From Caproicibacterium sp. BJN0003 (lineage in GTDB: Bacteria; Bacillota; Clostridia; Oscillospirales; Acutalibacteraceae): a DNA stretch of 64,000 nucleotides. Under the pieces are notes generated by a model, which had not been told where the DNA came from, did not search any database, and saw nothing but the letters and a program-made list of their open reading frames with translations. A program made the position numbers and the translations under genes. Shown here in pieces: positions 27,103 to 36,060 of this stretch (position 1 is its first letter; every line of letters begins with the position of its first letter). The stretch covers positions 372,001 to 436,000 of the forward strand of contig NZ_CP111108.1 of the NCBI RefSeq assembly GCF_026314295.1, given 5' to 3'.

Positions 27103-28344
27103 ATGATCATGCGCATATTTATGATGGAACTTAAACGTATGAGCAAAACACGTGCAACGTGGATTTCAGCAGTCGTTGCCGTTGCCATGTCGATTGTTCT
27201 TGCGTTTTCTGTATTTGCCAGCGAGGAATATGAGACCGTCGATAAAGACGGAAATACAGAAAGAATCACCGGCATATCTGCTATTGCTGTCAATCAAGAG
27301 CGGATAGCGCCATATGAAGGAGAAGTAACGGTGAGCAAACTTCAATCGGATTTGGAAGTGTTTCATAGTCTGTTTGATCAATATGGAGGAAATATTCCAT
27401 TCGATCTTTATAACAAAGAACTTTCTCCAAGGTTTCAACGGCTCAATCTGATTGCTTCTGCGTATTCGGATAATCAAGATATTTTCACCGCTTTGGAAAA
27501 AGTTCAGCCTGATGATGTACAGAATTTTTATGCTCAGCGAAATCAAAAGTTAGAAGAAACAATAGAAGCGAAATATCCTCATAATTCCGATGTGAAAAAT
27601 CAAGTGATGCGATCAAACAGTCAGGTAAAAACGCCGCTTACTTATTTTTATGGACTTCCAAATAACAGCTTTTTTATTCTCGACTTTTTAATTTTTATTT
27701 TATTGCTGATCTGCATCATGATCAATGCGCCTGTTTTTTCGGGGGAATACCAAACTGGGTCGGATGACATTCTTCGAAGTACTCGAAATGGAAGAACAAA
27801 ATTGGCAGTCAGCAAACTTTTGGCTGCCCTGTTGATTGATCTTATTCTATTTACCGTCAGCATTGCAATTTTTATTTTGGTGGTGGATAAAACGTTCGGT
27901 TGGGAAAGGCTTGTTAGTTCTGCACAAATTCACAATCTCTTTTTGTTCCTGCCGATTACAGTTGGTCAGGAGCAGGCACTTTTGGTTGTGGCAGGCTTTT
28001 TAACGATTTTGGCTACTGCCTGTTTTTCAATGTTCCTGTCGACCAAATGCCATAGTTCGACAACTACGCTGATTATTGCTATCGCGTTTTGTTTGTTACC
28101 GGATATTTTACACCAGGTGATACAGGGAGCGGGGAACTTTGCTGGATTTATAGGCTGCATTTTGCCGTCCAGCGGCCTTGGCATCAACAATAATCTTTTT
28201 TATCAATTGGGGAATATGCTGTTTTTACAAATAGGACCATTCAGTGTTTGGTCTCCATATCTGATTATGGGTGCCGCAGCAATCGAAATCCCCTTGTTCT
28301 TTATTCTCGCTGTTCGGGCCTATTGCAAACATCAGGTATTTTGA
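27103..28344 (+). CDS. ABC-2 type transporter permease
   Basis: A 413-residue membrane protein. The first transmembrane segment (about 17-36) is followed by a large extracytoplasmic region of roughly 150 residues rich in charged residues. Five to six segments then fall in the C-terminal half, a layout typical of ABC-2 permeases with an extracellular loop. The start at 27103 has AAAGGAGA upstream; an in-frame TTG farther upstream is unlikely. It pairs with the preceding ATPase. The substrate is unknown. Confidence 0.8.
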   Translation: MIMRIFMMELKRMSKTRATWISAVVAVAMSIVLAFSVFASEEYETVDKDGNTERITGISAIAVNQERIAPYEGEVTVSKLQSDLEVFHSLFDQYGGNIPFDLYNKELSPRFQRLNLIASAYSDNQDIFTALEKVQPDDVQNFYAQRNQKLEETIEAKYPHNSDVKNQVMRSNSQVKTPLTYFYGLPNNSFFILDFLIFILLLICIMINAPVFSGEYQTGSDDILRSTRNGRTKLAVSKLLAALLIDLILFTVSIAIFILVVDKTFGWERLVSSAQIHNLFLFLPITVGQEQALLVVAGFLTILATACFSMFLSTKCHSSTTTLIIAIAFCLLPDILHQVIQGAGNFAGFIGCILPSSGLGINNNLFYQLGNMLFLQIGPFSVWSPYLIMGAAAIEIPLFFILAVRAYCKHQVF

Positions 28345-28400
28345 ATGCTTAAAGTTTGAACTCAGGGGATCGGTCTGACGAAAGCAAAAATAAAAGCACA

Positions 28401-28424
28401 AAATGTAAAAAGTATTTGACATTT
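28401..28424. promoter_or_regulatory. Operator 1 of the membrane protein/XRE pair
   Basis: The palindrome AAATGTAAAA-GT-ATTTGACATTT has symmetric AAATGT/ACATTT arms and overlaps the -35 box. A near-identical copy lies 47 bases downstream. Confidence 0.65.
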
Positions 28425-28444
28425 TTATGTAGTGGTGTTATACT
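28416..28444 (+). promoter_or_regulatory. SigA promoter of the membrane protein/XRE pair
   Basis: -35 TTGACA (28416-28421), 17-bp spacer and -10 TATACT (28439-28444). It is flanked by two copies of the same palindrome. Confidence 0.75.
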
Positions 28445-28447
28445 TCG

Positions 28448-28471
28448 AAATGTAAAAACAATTTGACATTT
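28448..28471. promoter_or_regulatory. Operator 2 of the membrane protein/XRE pair
   Basis: A second copy of the AAATGTAAAA-N-ATTTGACATTT palindrome, just after the -10 box and 14 bases before the first start codon. It suits autorepression by the XRE protein encoded in the operon. Confidence 0.65.
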
Positions 28472-28484
28472 TGGAGGCCAAACA

Positions 28485-28784
28485 ATGAGAAAAATGGATG
28501 AGATGGAGTTGGCGATTTCTCTGCGGGCAATTCGCTGGGCATATCTGTTTACCGTACTTGCGCTATTCGTGTGGGGGATTCGGGATTTTATCTATCAGGG
28601 CAAGGTTACGATGCCTATTTATTTGCTGATTTTTCAGAACTTGGTTTATTTCTTTTCCACTAATATTTCAAAAATTAAAGTTGGAGATGAAGAAGGAAAA
28701 AAGACTTTTATTGCATTTCCAATTTTGCTAGTAGTGTTTTTAATCGCATTTGGAGTACTTCTTCTGCTGTTTCCGGGTAAATAA
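28485..28784 (+). CDS. Small membrane protein of an XRE-linked pair
   Basis: A 99-residue protein with three hydrophobic segments (about 15-35, 43-58 and 75-95) and a charged loop near 62-73. The family is not recognised by name, but small membrane proteins of this kind often precede YvaO-type XRE regulators in Firmicutes. The ATG has GGAGG upstream. The XRE gene starts two bases after its stop. Confidence 0.7.
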   Translation: MRKMDEMELAISLRAIRWAYLFTVLALFVWGIRDFIYQGKVTMPIYLLIFQNLVYFFSTNISKIKVGDEEGKKTFIAFPILLVVFLIAFGVLLLLFPGK

Positions 28785-28785
28785 A

Positions 28786-28980
28786 ATGGAAAATAATATC
28801 AGAGAACGGCGAAAAGCACTCGGTATGCGGCAAGAAGACCTTGCAGAAAAACTTGGAGTTACCCGGCAAACAATCAATGCCATTGAAAACAACAAGTATA
28901 ATCCAACATTGGAACTTGCGATGAAAGTAGCTCGTTTGTTAAATGCATCCGTAGAAAGTATTTTTCGCTTGCCGGATTAA
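28786..28980 (+). CDS. Small XRE-family helix-turn-helix regulator
   Basis: A 64-residue protein that is almost entirely one HTH_3 domain (RQEDLAEKLGVTRQTINAIE, about 16-35). The start at 28786 gives MENNIRERRKALG, the standard beginning; a longer upstream frame is a shadow of the membrane gene. It is translationally coupled to that gene and probably represses the pair through the two palindromes. A terminator follows. Confidence 0.88.
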   Translation: MENNIRERRKALGMRQEDLAEKLGVTRQTINAIENNKYNPTLELAMKVARLLNASVESIFRLPD

Positions 28981-29023
28981 TTCCTATTGATCAACTGCGA
29001 GTTTAAACAACGGAATTTTAAAG

Positions 29024-29052
29024 AAAGAGCAGCCTTTGGGCTGCTCTTTTTT
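29024..29052 (+). terminator. Terminator after the XRE gene
   Basis: An 11-bp perfect stem (29024-29034 with 29039-29049), a four-base loop and a run of T. Confidence 0.9.
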
Positions 29053-29508
29053 TATCCCAAAGACTAAAAAGAACTTTTAATACAGAAATCCTCCAAGCTT
29101 TCACAGGGCTGGACGATTTTTTGAATCTGTTTATTTTACTGTTTTCTATGTTACCTTGCGCAACCAACAGATAGCAGCTTTTATCCAATTAGCATTGATG
29201 CTTAAAAAAGCTCTTGATAAAAACCAGCAAAAATTGTTTACTATTTTAGTCAATAGTGAATTAATTTTTATTAAGTTTTATTGCAATATTAAAAAATTAA
29301 GCCTTGTATTTGTAGAATTAGATTTTATTAACAACTAAATAATTGTACATAAGAGCAAAAAAGCTGTTGGACTTTATTAAGACTTTTTTCTATTCTTAAG
29401 CTACACCATCAAAACGAATGACGGACAGACTCGAGTCGCTGAATTTTTGTTTTGGAAATGGGGACTTTTATGATAAGGCCCACAATCAAAAAACGGGGAG
29501 TTGTGATT
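29053..29508. other. AT-rich intergenic region upstream of abgT-like gene
   Basis: About 450 bases without a convincing gene. A 60-codon open frame at 29156-29338 has no ribosome site and a composition like translated AT-rich DNA. A 10-bp palindrome GACTCGAGTC lies at 29428-29437, 72 bases before the transporter start, and could be regulatory. No riboswitch fold was recognised. Confidence 0.4.
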
Positions 29509-31056
29509 ATGGAAGAAAATGTTCAAAAACGATCGAAAGGCTTCGAAAAATTTCTGCAGCATGTCGAAATTGTTGGCAATAAGATTCCACATCCGGTCTC
29601 ACTATTTATTTATTTATCCATCGCAGTGATTCTTTTATCTTTTATATGTGCAAAAGCAGGTCTTTCTGCAATTAACCCTGCTACTGGCAAAGAGGTTGTC
29701 GCTTTTAACTTGTTGTCCGTTGACGGTTTCATTAAAATGCTGACACAAGCGGTTAATAATTTTACAACTTTGCCTGCCTTGGGGTTAGTGTTGGTTTGTA
29801 TGATGGGCGTTGGACTATGTGACCATTCAGGTTTGTTTAATGTAGCTTTAAAAGGTCTTGTAGAACGCTCAAATGCATCTGATACCAAAATTATAGCAAT
29901 TTTCTGCTTCCTTTGTGTAATGGCTGATTGTACCGGTGGTGCAGGATTTGTGGTCATGCCGCCTTTAGGTGCAATTATTTGGGCAAGCATGCGTAGAAAT
30001 CCGATGGCAGGTATGTTTGCAGCATATGCAAGCGTTTCCGGCGCATTTGCATCCAATTTGATGATAACTTCTATGGATGTGGTAAATGTAAGTTTTACAG
30101 AGACTGCTGCGCAGCTTGTAAATCCACAGTATACGCTGTCCCCCGCAATTAACTGGTATTTTTCAGCGTTTTCGGTTCCGGTTCTGACCATTGTATCGGT
30201 ACTTATTACAATCAAGTTTGTAGAACCTCATCTTGGAAAATATAACCCTGCATATGCTGATTCTGATAATGACAGTTCTGATTCTGCAACTTCAGAGCAA
30301 GAATTAAAAGCATTGAAAAGTGCAGGAATTTCTTTGGTGATCTTTGTAGCAGTTGTTGTTGCATTACTCGTTTCTGGTATTTTGAATGATCCCAAAACAG
30401 GATCTGCAATTGCATCTTCTGCTCCCTTTATGAAAGGGTTGACGGTGCTGATTGCTTTTATGTTTGGAATTCCTGGAGCGGTATATGGATTAAAATGCGG
30501 TAAATTTCATGGAATTGCCGGCATAGCAGAAGCACTTGGAAAAACGATGGCTGGTATGGGCGGATACATTGCATTGATGTTTTTCATTGCACAGTTTCTT
30601 AGTTATTTTAGCTGGTCTAACCTTGGTATCATTTTTGCCATCAATGGTTCTGTACTTTTGAAATCTTCTGGCCTGCCAATCTGGTTGGTATTAGTCCTTT
30701 TCGTTATCATGTGTATGATTATCAATCTGCTGATTGGCAGTGCATCTACGAAATGGGCAATTCTTGCACCGGTTTTTGTCCCGATGTTTATGCTGTTAGG
30801 CTATCATCCGGCTTTAATTCAGATGGCTTATCGAATTGGCGATGCAATTACGAATCCAATCTGTCCTACATTTGCTTATTTTGGTATGTTAGTAGCTCTG
30901 GCTCAGCGTTATGACAAGAGAAGCGGTTTTGGAACATTGATTGCGAATATGTTGCCCTACTCGATTGCATTTTTTGCCTTTATGATGGTACAACTGCTTG
31001 CTTGGTTCTTCCTAGGGATTCCTTTTGGACCAGGGGCTCCACTCCTTTTGAATTAA
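29509..31056 (+). CDS. AbgT-family transporter
   Basis: A 515-residue polytopic protein of the AbgT family (p-aminobenzoyl-glutamate importers; some members export sulfonamides). Family-like stretches include DCTGGAGFVVMPPLGA, GAFASNLMITSMD and the late GSASTKWAILAPVFVPMF. A hydrophilic Asp/Ser-rich loop interrupts the middle. The start at 29509 (MEENVQKR) is preceded by GGGGAG and preferred over a start 19 codons upstream. It leads a group of catabolic genes (M24, UroD-like, CyuA), so import of a peptide-like or amidobenzoate-like compound is likely. Confidence 0.88.
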   Translation: MEENVQKRSKGFEKFLQHVEIVGNKIPHPVSLFIYLSIAVILLSFICAKAGLSAINPATGKEVVAFNLLSVDGFIKMLTQAVNNFTTLPALGLVLVCMMGVGLCDHSGLFNVALKGLVERSNASDTKIIAIFCFLCVMADCTGGAGFVVMPPLGAIIWASMRRNPMAGMFAAYASVSGAFASNLMITSMDVVNVSFTETAAQLVNPQYTLSPAINWYFSAFSVPVLTIVSVLITIKFVEPHLGKYNPAYADSDNDSSDSATSEQELKALKSAGISLVIFVAVVVALLVSGILNDPKTGSAIASSAPFMKGLTVLIAFMFGIPGAVYGLKCGKFHGIAGIAEALGKTMAGMGGYIALMFFIAQFLSYFSWSNLGIIFAINGSVLLKSSGLPIWLVLVLFVIMCMIINLLIGSASTKWAILAPVFVPMFMLLGYHPALIQMAYRIGDAITNPICPTFAYFGMLVALAQRYDKRSGFGTLIANMLPYSIAFFAFMMVQLLAWFFLGIPFGPGAPLLLN

Positions 31057-31126
31057 ATAGACGAAGAGTGCAAAATTCCATATGATCGATTATTACGAAT
31101 TTTATTGTTTAACTGTAATGAATAAT

Positions 31127-31157
31127 AAAAGCCCCCTATTTTATTTGGGGCAATTTT
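31127..31157 (+). other. Intercistronic hairpin between the transporter and M24 genes
   Basis: The stem AAAAGCCCC/GGGGC (31131-31135 with 31147-31151) has an AT-rich loop, followed by AATTTT. It could be a weak terminator or attenuator ahead of the M24 gene. Confidence 0.4.
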
Positions 31158-31176
31158 ATGAAGGAGATCATGATCT

Positions 31177-32391
31177 TTGAAGAATGACATTATTGAAGGG
31201 AAGCGTGCTTCTGCGAAGCTGCGCGGCTACATAAAAAAACGAATTGAAACGATGCAGACTACAATGTCTAGAAAAGGCCTGGATGCAGTCATTATGACTC
31301 GCCCCGAAAATGTTTTTTACTTTAGCAATTTTAATCCAATTATTATTAGCAACACACCGTATTTTGTGATTACCCCTGACCGTGGATTTCTGTTAGTACA
31401 TTGTATCAGGCATGATCACGCGGTCAATGAAGGCGCAGTTGAGGATGTATTTTGCTATGGTAAATGGGGTGCAACAAAATCTGTTGCAATGAACGAATTT
31501 GATGCATTAAAAGAACTTTTGGGTGACGGGGAATTAGCTGTTGGAGTTGAAGGCGATTATGCCAGTATGAATTGGCTAAATTCCCTGAGCTCAAAGCTGC
31601 ATGTGAAAAAGTTCGTCGATATTGCTCAGGATGCTGTTAATCAGCGCTTGATCAAAGACTCGCATGAAATTAAAATGTGTCGGATTTCCGGGCGTTTAGT
31701 CGACCTCGGCGTTACCACGGCAATCAAAGCACTCGACAACGGCGCAAGTGAAGCAGAGGCGTGCACGGAAGGCCAATACGCAATGCGTCAGCTTTGGCAT
31801 AGCGACTATCAGCAATATGAAGTTTCGGGCTTTTCCAATACCGAAACTGCCCAAATTGATACGTTATGCGTTTGGTGTATGTCAAATGAAAGGCTAAATT
31901 ATGGATGTGACTGTCCTAGTGGTTATGTCCCAAAACACGGAGATCTGACAATGCCGATGAGCTGGGCTCGTGTGTCCGGTTACAATGTGGAAAATGAGAG
32001 AACCGTGATTGTCGGCGGCCTGGATGAGATGCATCAGCGTGCCTATGACGCGATGCTTCGGGCCCGCCAGCAGATCTTTAAACAGCTTCACCCGGGTGCA
32101 ATCTTTGAAGATTTATACTTTTCCGCGATGAAAGAATATGAAGACGCTGGTTTTGGCAATATCTTGCCGGGACGGTGTGGACATGGAATGGGACTTTCTT
32201 CCCATGAGTTTCCGTCCGTCACAAAGGGGAATAAGGCGTCTTTGGAGCCCGGCATGGTTTTGACGGTAGAACCAGGACTAATGAGCGCGGAATTAGGGGC
32301 GACTCGTAATAGTGATACGGTTTTAATTACCGAAAATGGGTTTGAGTTTTTAACAAATTCGCCGAGAAATCAAATTGTTATCAAGGCGTAA
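31177..32391 (+). CDS. M24 (creatinase/aminopeptidase P fold) hydrolase with altered metal site
   Basis: A 404-residue cytoplasmic protein with a creatinase N-terminal domain (about 20-155) and a pita-bread catalytic domain (about 165-400). Family motifs CGHGMGLSSHE (His336) and TVEPG (Glu365) are present. Where metallopeptidases carry the two Asp ligands, this protein has Met261 and Glu272, and the final Glu is replaced near Ser379. It therefore probably lacks the dinuclear metal centre, like creatinase (about 404 residues) or ectoine hydrolase. The start is TTG with AGGAG ten bases upstream. It is followed by a UroD-family gene. Confidence 0.82.
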   Translation: MKNDIIEGKRASAKLRGYIKKRIETMQTTMSRKGLDAVIMTRPENVFYFSNFNPIIISNTPYFVITPDRGFLLVHCIRHDHAVNEGAVEDVFCYGKWGATKSVAMNEFDALKELLGDGELAVGVEGDYASMNWLNSLSSKLHVKKFVDIAQDAVNQRLIKDSHEIKMCRISGRLVDLGVTTAIKALDNGASEAEACTEGQYAMRQLWHSDYQQYEVSGFSNTETAQIDTLCVWCMSNERLNYGCDCPSGYVPKHGDLTMPMSWARVSGYNVENERTVIVGGLDEMHQRAYDAMLRARQQIFKQLHPGAIFEDLYFSAMKEYEDAGFGNILPGRCGHGMGLSSHEFPSVTKGNKASLEPGMVLTVEPGLMSAELGATRNSDTVLITENGFEFLTNSPRNQIVIKA

Positions 32392-32445
32392 ATATGATGC
32401 AGCCTGGATATTTTGCCAGGCAAATGAAAGGGGAATCGTTTAGTT

Positions 32446-33453
32446 ATGAGTATGACGAAAAGAGAACGAATTGAAGCAGCAGTTAAAGGGGAAAAACCAG
32501 ACCGTGTACCTTATTCTTTGTGGAGCCATATGCCTGGAATTGATCTGGATCCAATTGCTATTACGGAAAAGACCTATGACTTTTACAAGACCTATGATAT
32601 TGATTTTATCAAAACGATGAACAATGGAATGTATGCCATTGAAGATTTTGGCTGTGCAATTGACTATTCCGATATTGCAAAAGGCGGAGTTGCCAAAGTT
32701 GTGAAAACGCCCATTAGTAAACCGGAGGATTGGGGCAAATTGAAAGTGTGCCCAATTGATCAAGGCAGTCTCGCAAGAGAATTGAGCTACTTAAAAATGC
32801 TTCTGAAAAAGTTAAAAGACGAAGGCGAAGATGTTCCTGTAATCTTTACGGTGTTTAGCCCCATTACGACAGCTGATAAATTAAGCGGTAAAAAAGCGTT
32901 GGAACACATTCGTTCCGGTCACGGCAATCAGGTAAAAAAGGCGTTGGAAGTGATTACGGAAACTACCGAGAACGTCGCGCGCGAAGCAATTCGTCTAGGC
33001 GCTGATGGAGTCTTTTTTGCAAGTCAGATGAGCAGCTACAATGTTATGACCGAACAAGAATATCTGGAATATGGAAAACCGTATGATGTTCGTGTCCTGA
33101 ACGCAGCAAAAGATGGTTGGATGAACACCATTCATTGCCATGGAGAGAATATTATGTTCAATGTTCTCAGAGACTACCCCGTTCAGGTTTTCAACTGGCA
33201 TGCATGGGAAAGTCTCCCAGAGGTTGACGAAGCGCTTGCATTGAGCGGAAAATGCCTCATGGGAGGAATCGATAGGACGGATATTACCCGCTGCAATCGA
33301 AACGAAGTTCGCCATCAGATTTACGAATGCTATAAGATGACGGATGGAAAACATTTGATTTTAACACCAGGCTGTGTCATTCGTTGGCCATTAAACGACG
33401 AAATGCTTGCCTATGTTAAAAATGCTAAAGATCTCGTGGAGTCATTTCTTTAA
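32446..33453 (+). CDS. Uroporphyrinogen decarboxylase-family protein (MtaA-like)
   Basis: A 335-residue TIM-barrel protein of the UroD/MtaA superfamily (MTKRERIEAAVKGEKPDRVP start). HCHG near 238-241 and Cys in TPGCVI near 315 occupy the positions of the His-x-Cys...Cys zinc site of MtaA-type methyltransferases, though the first Cys is His here. Members without a haem operon are usually methyltransferases or unknown. It lies 54 bases after the M24 gene with a small hairpin between. Its last codons overlap the convergent LysR gene by four bases. Confidence 0.78.
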   Translation: MSMTKRERIEAAVKGEKPDRVPYSLWSHMPGIDLDPIAITEKTYDFYKTYDIDFIKTMNNGMYAIEDFGCAIDYSDIAKGGVAKVVKTPISKPEDWGKLKVCPIDQGSLARELSYLKMLLKKLKDEGEDVPVIFTVFSPITTADKLSGKKALEHIRSGHGNQVKKALEVITETTENVAREAIRLGADGVFFASQMSSYNVMTEQEYLEYGKPYDVRVLNAAKDGWMNTIHCHGENIMFNVLRDYPVQVFNWHAWESLPEVDEALALSGKCLMGGIDRTDITRCNRNEVRHQIYECYKMTDGKHLILTPGCVIRWPLNDEMLAYVKNAKDLVESFL

Positions 33454-34442
33454 GTTTCAGAGGGCTGAATATTTGGCTGAAAATACATTGCTTTCGCCAA
33501 ATCAATAAATTTTTGGCCTGCCTGAGTGAGTGTTTTTGTACATAATCGGTTGATTCCGACGGGCTTGGAGCCAATGGTGCTTTCCATTTGGAAGATTGTG
33601 ACTCGAGACCAGCTTTCCTGCCCAAAAAGACTCGAGCTTTGAACTTGGTGAAAGCTTGAAAAATACTTTTCATTCAGTACAAAGGTACTTGGAATCGTAC
33701 AGACGCCCATCCCTGCGATGCACAGAGCAAGTTCGGTGAGCAGATTTTGAGTAGTCATGACGATATAGGGATTTAGTTTGCTTTCATCACAGATTGCACG
33801 AAAAATCTGACCACCCATGGTATTGGGTGCTTGTGCGACAAAAGGGCAGTTGGCAAAGGTCCGCATTGACTGCGGATGCTGATGCATTTGAAAAATCTGA
33901 TTGGAAGAAAAATAATTTTTAAGCAGCTGATTGGGCGCAACCAAAACGTATTTTTCTGTAAAAAGAGGCACACTGACAATGTGGTTGGGATGAAATGACG
34001 TGTAGCCGATCATTAAATCAATTTTGCCCTGAAGCATCGCTTCTTTTACTTCTTGTGAAGTACGTCCTTCATAAATTTCCAGGTGTACTTTTGGATACAT
34101 CTGATGAAAAGCGGAACACAGATTCGGCAGCATAGCAGTTCCACGCGTGACAGGAATTCCGATGCACAGCTTTCCCATTGTGAAATCCTTCATATCTTGC
34201 AGTTGACGCTCACACTGTTCCATGGTTTCGAGTGCTTCTTTGGCGGATTTGTATAAGATTCTGCCGGCGTCTGTAAGCGTCATAGGACTCCCACGGTCAA
34301 ACAAGGCAATTTGATATTGCCGTTCTAGTTTGGCAATATGATTGCTCAGCGCCTGCTGAGAAATGTACAGGCGTTTGGATGCACGCGTAAAGTTTAGTTC
34401 TTCGGCTGTCACGATAAAATACTTCAGGTTCGTTAAACTCAT
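33450..34442 (-). CDS. LysR-family transcriptional regulator
   Basis: A 330-residue regulator with an N-terminal helix-turn-helix (NFTRASKRLYISQQALSNHI, about 17-36) and a substrate-binding-like effector domain. The start is ATG with GGTGGGA upstream. It is divergent from the cyuA-like gene, 76 bases away, with AGTTAACT (34458-34465) between them, and convergent with the UroD-like gene. It likely controls cyuA and possibly the abgT group. Confidence 0.9.
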   Translation of the reverse strand: MSLTNLKYFIVTAEELNFTRASKRLYISQQALSNHIAKLERQYQIALFDRGSPMTLTDAGRILYKSAKEALETMEQCERQLQDMKDFTMGKLCIGIPVTRGTAMLPNLCSAFHQMYPKVHLEIYEGRTSQEVKEAMLQGKIDLMIGYTSFHPNHIVSVPLFTEKYVLVAPNQLLKNYFSSNQIFQMHQHPQSMRTFANCPFVAQAPNTMGGQIFRAICDESKLNPYIVMTTQNLLTELALCIAGMGVCTIPSTFVLNEKYFSSFHQVQSSSLFGQESWSRVTIFQMESTIGSKPVGINRLCTKTLTQAGQKFIDLAKAMYFQPNIQPSET

Positions 34443-34518
34443 TTTTCATCCCACCATAGTTAACTTTAAATAGAGTATAAACAAATTATTTGATTCTTAC
34501 AAGACTTAGGGGCACATT

Positions 34519-35826
34519 ATGAATACAAAATTATATGAAAATCACCTTGCTATTTTAAAAGAAGAATTGGTTGCAGCTATGGGCTGTACAGAACCCATTG
34601 CAGTTGCTTATGCCGGTGCGAAAGCACGAGAAATTCTAGGGAAAATGCCGGAACATTGCTGTGTAAAATGTTCGGGAAATATTATTAAAAATGTTAAAGG
34701 CGTTACAGTGCCAAAATCCGGAGGCATGCGTGGCATTGACGTCGCAGCTACAATGGGGATTGTTGGCGGGGATGCGTCCCGCAAACTTGCGGTCCTTCAG
34801 ACGGTTACCCCTGAAGATTTAGAGCAGATCCGGAAAATGTTGAAAGAGAATTTTTGCACCTGTGAACTGATTGAAGGCGTTGAAAATCTCTATATTATAA
34901 TTGAATTGACTGCCGGCGATGAAAATGCAGTGGTAGAAATTAAAGATCACCATACCAATATTACCCGTATTGAAAAAAATCATAAAGTATTATTCGAAAA
35001 AAAAGAAGATTCATCGGAAATGGAAACAAAGAAGGAAATCGGAAACCGAGATCTTCTGAATTTGCATAACATTATTGAGTTTGCGGATGAAGTTAAAATT
35101 TCTGATCTGGAACCGATTTTAAAGCCTCAGATTGAGTTTAACACGGCGATTGCGCAAGAAGGATTAAAAGGCGAATGGGGTGCTGAGGTCGGAAAAATAC
35201 TTTTGGAACGGGCGAAGGGGGCTGAGCGAGCCAGACTGCTTTCTCGTGCTTATGCTGCTGCCGGCAGTGATGCGCGTATGAGCGGATGCGCTCTTCCAGT
35301 GGTCATTAATTCAGGCAGTGGAAATCAAGGGATTACTTTGACGATGCCAGTTGTGGTCTATGCGAACGAGCTGGATGCTAGTGAAGAGCTCCGTTATCGT
35401 GCTCTGGCAGCAGCAAATTTAATCTCCATTCATCAGAAAAAATATATTGGGAGCCTTTCGGCCTATTGTGGAGCTACCAGCGCTGCATGCGGCGCTGCAT
35501 GCGGGATTGCATATCTAATGTATAAAGGAAAAATTTCTGAGGAAAAGTTTTATCAGATGATTGGGAACACCATCACAAATTCCATCTGCACAGTTGGTGG
35601 AATGGTTTGTGATGGAGCGAAGTCTTCCTGCGCAGCAAAAATCAGCATTGCGGTAGAAACTGCACTTCAGGCTCTTGATATGAGCATTCATCAGTGTGTA
35701 TTTCAGCCTGGAGAAGGCCTTTCCATGAGTACTGCGGAAAAGACAATTGCCACGGTGGGGCGGATGGCTCGAGTTGGAATGAAAAGCACAGATGTTGAAA
35801 TCCTAAATATTATGCTTGGCAGTTAA
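34519..35826 (+). CDS. cyuA: L-cysteine desulfidase/UPF0597-type Fe-S lyase (CyuA-like)
   Basis: A 435-residue enzyme of the CdsB/CyuA (YhaM) family, which cleaves L-cysteine to pyruvate, ammonia and sulfide with a [4Fe-4S] cluster, or acts as a serine dehydratase-like lyase. The conserved GCTEPIAVAYAGA (22-34) holds one Cys. A C-terminal cluster has CGATSAACGAACG, then CTVGGMVCDGAKSSC. The domain resembles iron-sulfur L-serine dehydratase alpha chains. It is transcribed divergently from a LysR gene. Sulfide release would feed the sulfur genes at 21-24 kb, but this link is only inferred. Confidence 0.85.
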   Translation: MNTKLYENHLAILKEELVAAMGCTEPIAVAYAGAKAREILGKMPEHCCVKCSGNIIKNVKGVTVPKSGGMRGIDVAATMGIVGGDASRKLAVLQTVTPEDLEQIRKMLKENFCTCELIEGVENLYIIIELTAGDENAVVEIKDHHTNITRIEKNHKVLFEKKEDSSEMETKKEIGNRDLLNLHNIIEFADEVKISDLEPILKPQIEFNTAIAQEGLKGEWGAEVGKILLERAKGAERARLLSRAYAAAGSDARMSGCALPVVINSGSGNQGITLTMPVVVYANELDASEELRYRALAAANLISIHQKKYIGSLSAYCGATSAACGAACGIAYLMYKGKISEEKFYQMIGNTITNSICTVGGMVCDGAKSSCAAKISIAVETALQALDMSIHQCVFQPGEGLSMSTAEKTIATVGRMARVGMKSTDVEILNIMLGS

Positions 35827-35901
35827 AGTAATTTATCTTTCTATTTCTTCCTATTAATAATCATCCATGTGATTGATGCAGCGGTAAAAAAAGGATGGAT
35901 T

Positions 35902-35945
35902 AAAAAGAGGACCTTTCTAAAAATTTTTAGAAAGGCCCTCTTTTA
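35902..35945 (+). terminator. Terminator after cyuA
   Basis: A long hairpin (AAGAGG...CTTTCTAAAAA with TTTTTAGAAAG...CCTCTT) ends in TTTT. Confidence 0.8.
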
Positions 35946-36060
35946 GTGTCATTGTATAAGCCGAATCATTTTGCTTATCAAAATAGAAAATCTTCTGAAT
36001 ATGTTTTTCAAAGGATGGTATTCAATTTAGATATATACTTTGAATACGAAAGATATACAA

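Noticed and set aside
29156-29338. 60-codon plus-strand frame
   Set aside because: No ribosome site, composition of translated AT-rich DNA, no recognisable domain.
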